Source: Leadbetterella sp964489955 (GTDB lineage: Bacteria > Bacteroidota > Bacteroidia > Cytophagales > Spirosomataceae). From it: a DNA stretch of 64,000 nt. The DNA lies in assembly GCA_964489955.1 (NCBI GenBank), contig CAZBAV010000012.1, positions 12,438 to 76,437 on the forward strand, written 5' to 3'. Positions 60,692-64,000 of the stretch are shown piece by piece. The notes under the pieces are model-generated. The model was given only the letters and a program-made list of their open reading frames with translations, searched no databases and had not been told where the DNA came from. The position numbers and the translations under genes were made by a program. Positions within the stretch are counted from its first letter, which is position 1; each line of letters opens with the position of its first letter.

Positions 60692-61753
60692 ATGAAAGAG
60701 GTAAAAAAAGATGTAAAAATACAATACCGTAAGCCCTTTTATGATATATCTGAAGGCTTGTATGCTTACTTAGAAAAGTACAATAGGGTTACCAAAATAG
60801 ATTTACAGTACGAGGATTTGCTTCGGTTTGCAGACTGGGGTGTGGTAGAAGACAAGGACGGAAAAGACACGCTGTGGCGTAGCGTGTATTATAACCCCTC
60901 GGATTTTGACGAGATAAGGAATAGCCTTAATCGGATTTACACCTTACTGCACTCGGATGGCGATAAAGAAGTGCTACCTTTTCTTACGGTAGATACCATA
61001 GATTATTGTACTTTCGGAAACTCCAAGCCTTTCAGGATACGTGTTAGAAATATCCTTAATGATAATCATACCAATTTTTACATTAAAAAAGCCGATGCTT
61101 CCCGCATATATGGTTTAGAGATGGAAGACCTGCTTTCGCCAAATCGGGTGAATTACCTGGTGTATAAAGACACACTTATTGAGGAACACATTTTGGGAAT
61201 TCCGGGTGATGTGTTCATAGAAAAGCACCTGGATAACTGTTCGGAGCTGGAGAAATCGCAATTGGCCAAAGAGTTTGTTAAGTTTAATGAGCGATGTCTC
61301 ACAGGCTTACTTGGTGACATGCGTTCATATAATTACGTGGTAGTTCCTACCCATGATTTTGACCAAGTTGTGTACCGTATCAAGCCCATAGATTTTGACC
61401 AACAATGTTACGAAGGCAACCTCAAAATTTACATGCCACAGTATTTTAAGGAGAATTTCAGGATGGTGAAACTGGTGATGGATAAACTAAAACCCACATC
61501 AGTAGACCAATACAGGAAAGAGGTGCGTTCTGTTATGGTTAAGAGGGTGTCTAACAGTAAAATTCGTTACGAGAGGCTTGTTTCTATCATGAAACACGAT
61601 GTCTTGGCTCCCGATGCCAATGTGGAGCATTTGCGGACAGCTCTGCAAAAATTGACCTACAATTCCCAGTTTCGCCACTGTAAAACCATGGGTGATATTG
61701 TGGATACAGGCATTAGTTTTATAGTCAAAAATTATAAAAAGCCCGATTATTAA
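60692..61753 (+). CDS. Hypothetical protein with kinase-like motifs
   Basis: A 353-residue cytoplasmic protein that I do not recognise by name. Motifs in the order of a protein-kinase-like fold are visible: a Lys pair after a strand (FYIKKAD, K132/K133), an acidic pair before a hinge-like EEHILGIPGD (residues 164-173), GDMRSYNYVV (208-217) in the place of the catalytic loop with an Asn five residues after the Asp, and YRIKPIDFDQ (228-237) in the place of DFG. A helical tail follows. This could be a divergent small-molecule or protein kinase, or an inactive relative. It is monocistronic. Confidence 0.75.
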   Translation: MKEVKKDVKIQYRKPFYDISEGLYAYLEKYNRVTKIDLQYEDLLRFADWGVVEDKDGKDTLWRSVYYNPSDFDEIRNSLNRIYTLLHSDGDKEVLPFLTVDTIDYCTFGNSKPFRIRVRNILNDNHTNFYIKKADASRIYGLEMEDLLSPNRVNYLVYKDTLIEEHILGIPGDVFIEKHLDNCSELEKSQLAKEFVKFNERCLTGLLGDMRSYNYVVVPTHDFDQVVYRIKPIDFDQQCYEGNLKIYMPQYFKENFRMVKLVMDKLKPTSVDQYRKEVRSVMVKRVSNSKIRYERLVSIMKHDVLAPDANVEHLRTALQKLTYNSQFRHCKTMGDIVDTGISFIVKNYKKPDY

Positions 61754-61765
61754 ATAACAATTTAT

Positions 61766-61809
61766 GTGTTCATAAGATCTGGTTTAGTCTGTCTGAGAGT
61801 TATGAACAC
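61766..61809. terminator. Inverted repeat between convergent genes
   Basis: GTGTTCATAA (61766-61775) and its perfect complement (61800-61809) flank a 24-nt loop. Probably a bidirectional terminator, though the T runs are weak. Confidence 0.45.
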
Positions 61810-61832
61810 TAGTTTTCGGTTAGCACGGAAAC

Positions 61833-64000
61833 TTACTCACATCCTCCAATAAATGCCTTAAACACAGCCCCGTTTTTGGCTTCAAAACCCGGTAGTAGTT
61901 CGATACTTTTACCTGCTTTATAGGTAACATTTGCAGGTGGAACAACCAGATTTGTGGCTATTATGGTTTGCGAAGCTTGTTCTTGGGTAATTCCAGAAGT
62001 AATATTGGTACTGAGGTTTAGATTAGTATTAAAAGCATCTACAACGAAGTATACGGGAGTTCTACATAGCCGCTCCGTATCTCCCGAATAGTAGAAAACG
62101 TAAGTCCCAGGGGTGGAGGTGTTGGTAATTCCACTCCCGCTCACATTGAGAGGATTGAACACAGCCCCGGTAGCTAAAGGTGTAGAACTAAGAGGGTCTT
62201 TAAACCAGTAATCATATGTAAAAACTATACTGCTTGAATTCACCTGTAGGTTAAAGGCACCTATGGTACTGGTGTAATAAGACGTAGATACAATGTAAAT
62301 GGTTTGATCTTTGGCAAGGGTAAGGGTTACCCTTGAGTTGGGAGATAAACCTTGATCATCATTATATCCTAATAGCCCTGCACTCGGATTAGCTGGGTTA
62401 AAGGAGCTATATACATATAAGTAAGGGTCAAATGCGGTAGAGCTTAAATCAATTGTGTATTCTCCTGCTACACCGGCAGTATAAGTTTGTAAATGGTAAT
62501 AATAGTTTACACCTCCCGCCAGATAGCGGGTAAATATGGGCGAGGAAGTCGTGATATTTAGGTTCGCATTTAAGGGTTCACCTTCGGTTTCGTGTTCGGT
62601 TTTTAATCCAGCTCCTTCGGGGACTTCTCCGCCCTGACAAATATGGTATTCACTCACCGTCAGAGAAGGAGCAGGTAACACTCTCACCTGGACCGTGTAT
62701 CCGAAAGGTTCTCCGCCACAGACAGGAGGGCTTAGTTTTATAATGTACTTTACAGTAATAGTAGAGCCTGAGGTGTTTGTAAGGGTTTCATTTATTGAGT
62801 TTCCAGACCCTGTGGCTGCAGTATTGCTTATTCCCGCCACGTTGGCTCTGCTCCATGTGAAGGATACTCCAGAGGTAGAAGATGTGGCAGTATAATTAAA
62901 AGCTTGACCAGAACAAGCCGTAAGAACTACAGGAGAAGTAAGTTTGGGCCCTGTAATGGGGCTAAAATCCTCAAAAACCTCCCTGTCGTTACTAGACTTT
63001 CCGGTTGTGGCATTTCCTCCTAAACCCCGTCTGGCAAAAGCTCTGTCAATGGAGCAGCGGTACCGACCATCAAAGAACATAATATCAGCTAGAAGAATGG
63101 CGTTTCGAGCATCTACGAAACTGGGGCTACATGGCTGGAGACGAAGTCCTTCATGTACGAGTTTGAGAGCTGCCACATTGCCCAGAAGAGAATCTGTTTT
63201 CCAAATATCTTTTACAATCACCCCATCCTGGAGAATAATTTCCCACGTCATATCCCAAAGCATAGTGGCCCAGATACTTCCAATACCATGCGGTATGGAG
63301 AAATTTTCAGTATCAGCTACCTTACCGTAAGTCACAAGTGGATTTACGTTTTCCATATCATAAGAATACCGGTAGGGACGTATACCGGGACCGGAGGTAG
63401 ATTGTCCTTTTACATATGTTCCCATTCCTCTTGGGATATTTGCACTAGCAAGGGTTGGGCTAAGAGTTCTCCAGTCTGTAGTAACCATAAGGGCAAGGTA
63501 GTCACTCCATCCTTCGCCGGCTTGCTCGCTGTTTTGTAAACAAGTATTGGTGGCGGGTCCTCCGGTGAGGCGGGTAGACCAGCCATGCCCATACTCATGA
63601 CTAATAATGCCATTGTCAAAATCAGAATCAGGCTGGTAGTCTGGAGTATTTGTGAACAAGTACATCTGCAACCTTGGTATTTGGCCATCAGGAGGAGTAA
63701 AAAAATTGGCATTATTTATATCTCCTCCATCTTGGGCATCGGCTATTACATAGTCATTACCTAGTCCGCCTTTACCCATATTATGATTCTGGAAGTTACC
63801 ACTGGGTTCGTCAAAACCATATCTATACAGAATATTGTGGAGTAGATTACTCCAATAGAAAAGGTTGGTAATGGCGGCATTGCGGTTACCTGCGGCTGTA
63901 GCCAAACCGTGAGTAAAAGGGAAATTAAAGTCTAATGTTGCAGAAGAAGGACTATGTCCCACCAGGTCATCATCATTAATATCCTCCTGTGCCCAAACAT
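61833..64000 (-). CDS. Secreted M36 (fungalysin) metalloprotease, 5' end beyond the window
   Basis: A large secreted protease. The frame stays open to base 64000, so the N-terminus is missing; the GTG at 63962 is internal. The zinc site is HEYGHGWSTRL, with the downstream Glu in GEGWSDYLALM. After the catalytic domain come a PKD-like Ig domain (VLTACSGQAFNYTATSSTSG), a bacterial pre-peptidase-like domain (YLYVYSSFNPANPSAG, YNDDQGLSPNSRVTLTL) and a C-terminal module ending SIELLPGFEAKNGAVFKAFI. That last module is a three-strand cap frequent on proteins exported by the type IX system. It is therefore likely cargo of the PorU/PorV machinery. Confidence 0.92.
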   Translation of the reverse strand, partial: VWAQEDINDDDLVGHSPSSATLDFNFPFTHGLATAAGNRNAAITNLFYWSNLLHNILYRYGFDEPSGNFQNHNMGKGGLGNDYVIADAQDGGDINNANFFTPPDGQIPRLQMYLFTNTPDYQPDSDFDNGIISHEYGHGWSTRLTGGPATNTCLQNSEQAGEGWSDYLALMVTTDWRTLSPTLASANIPRGMGTYVKGQSTSGPGIRPYRYSYDMENVNPLVTYGKVADTENFSIPHGIGSIWATMLWDMTWEIILQDGVIVKDIWKTDSLLGNVAALKLVHEGLRLQPCSPSFVDARNAILLADIMFFDGRYRCSIDRAFARRGLGGNATTGKSSNDREVFEDFSPITGPKLTSPVVLTACSGQAFNYTATSSTSGVSFTWSRANVAGISNTAATGSGNSINETLTNTSGSTITVKYIIKLSPPVCGGEPFGYTVQVRVLPAPSLTVSEYHICQGGEVPEGAGLKTEHETEGEPLNANLNITTSSPIFTRYLAGGVNYYYHLQTYTAGVAGEYTIDLSSTAFDPYLYVYSSFNPANPSAGLLGYNDDQGLSPNSRVTLTLAKDQTIYIVSTSYYTSTIGAFNLQVNSSSIVFTYDYWFKDPLSSTPLATGAVFNPLNVSGSGITNTSTPGTYVFYYSGDTERLCRTPVYFVVDAFNTNLNLSTNITSGITQEQASQTIIATNLVVPPANVTYKAGKSIELLPGFEAKNGAVFKAFIGGCE

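Noticed and set aside
1..64000. CRISPR arrays, tRNA and rRNA genes
   Set aside because: No regularly spaced repeats, cloverleaf patterns or rRNA sequence were noticed by eye; a covariance search was not possible here.

Overview
This window is AT-rich chromosomal DNA from a member of the Bacteroidota, most likely order Cytophagales. That placement is an inference from three things: type IX secretion genes (porU and porV, plus a secreted M36 protease), promoters of the form TTTG-N18-TAnnTTTG instead of sigma70-like boxes, and Bacteroidota-typical families (DUF5916, DUF4350, DUF2271, PepSY-flavoreductase fusions). No rRNA, tRNA or CRISPR array was seen. A 10-N assembly gap lies at 19362-19371. 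Both ends cut genes: a Fur-family regulator at the left and an M36 protease at the right.

Layout. 1-7351 (+): Fur-like regulator, purA, a possible DNA polymerase III psi-like protein, a SPOR lipoprotein, gmd, peptide deformylase, an omega-amidase-like nitrilase, a second exported deformylase and a polytopic membrane protein, closed by a bidirectional terminator. 7383-10410 (-): rplM-rpsI-rpsB-tsf with a clear promoter, a leader of about 200 nt and two intercistronic hairpins. 11306-13633 (+): trpE-trpG behind a complete transcription attenuator with an 18-residue Trp-Trp leader peptide. 13634-15412 (-): ArsR-SRPBCC-DoxX-DUF4256 operon with twin operators. 15491-27640 (+): SprT-like protein, porU, porV, prmA, a 1535-residue envelope protein, an OmpA-family protein and a small membrane protein.

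28025-40579 holds an esterase, ogt, an acetyltransferase, murF, a TlpA-like thioredoxin, and the RDD / SpoIIM / DUF4129 / DUF4350 / MoxR / DUF58 envelope locus. 40874-45987 (+) is housekeeping: pdhA, a TPR membrane protein, ribH, aspartate kinase and serS.

45957-51219 is the accessory region. A DUF6922/AbiEii-type toxin-antitoxin pair sits between two 89-bp direct repeats that duplicate the 3' end and terminator of serS. Beyond a deacetylase lie a disrupted small gene, an IS110-family element with a structured leader that could be a bridge RNA, and a frameshifted low-molecular-weight phosphatase remnant. 51610-64000 has a DUF5916 barrel protein, a lipocalin-like lipoprotein, an ankyrin / DUF2271 / PepSY-flavoreductase / ApbE set suggesting extracytoplasmic flavin redox chemistry, a protein with kinase-like motifs, and the M36 protease.

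The most interesting signals are the trp attenuator (apparently leaderless), the serS-repeat toxin-antitoxin cassette, the IS110 leader with complementarity to the element's own predicted end junction, and a dispersed element (27710-27839 and 55726-55889) that can fold as a three-way junction.
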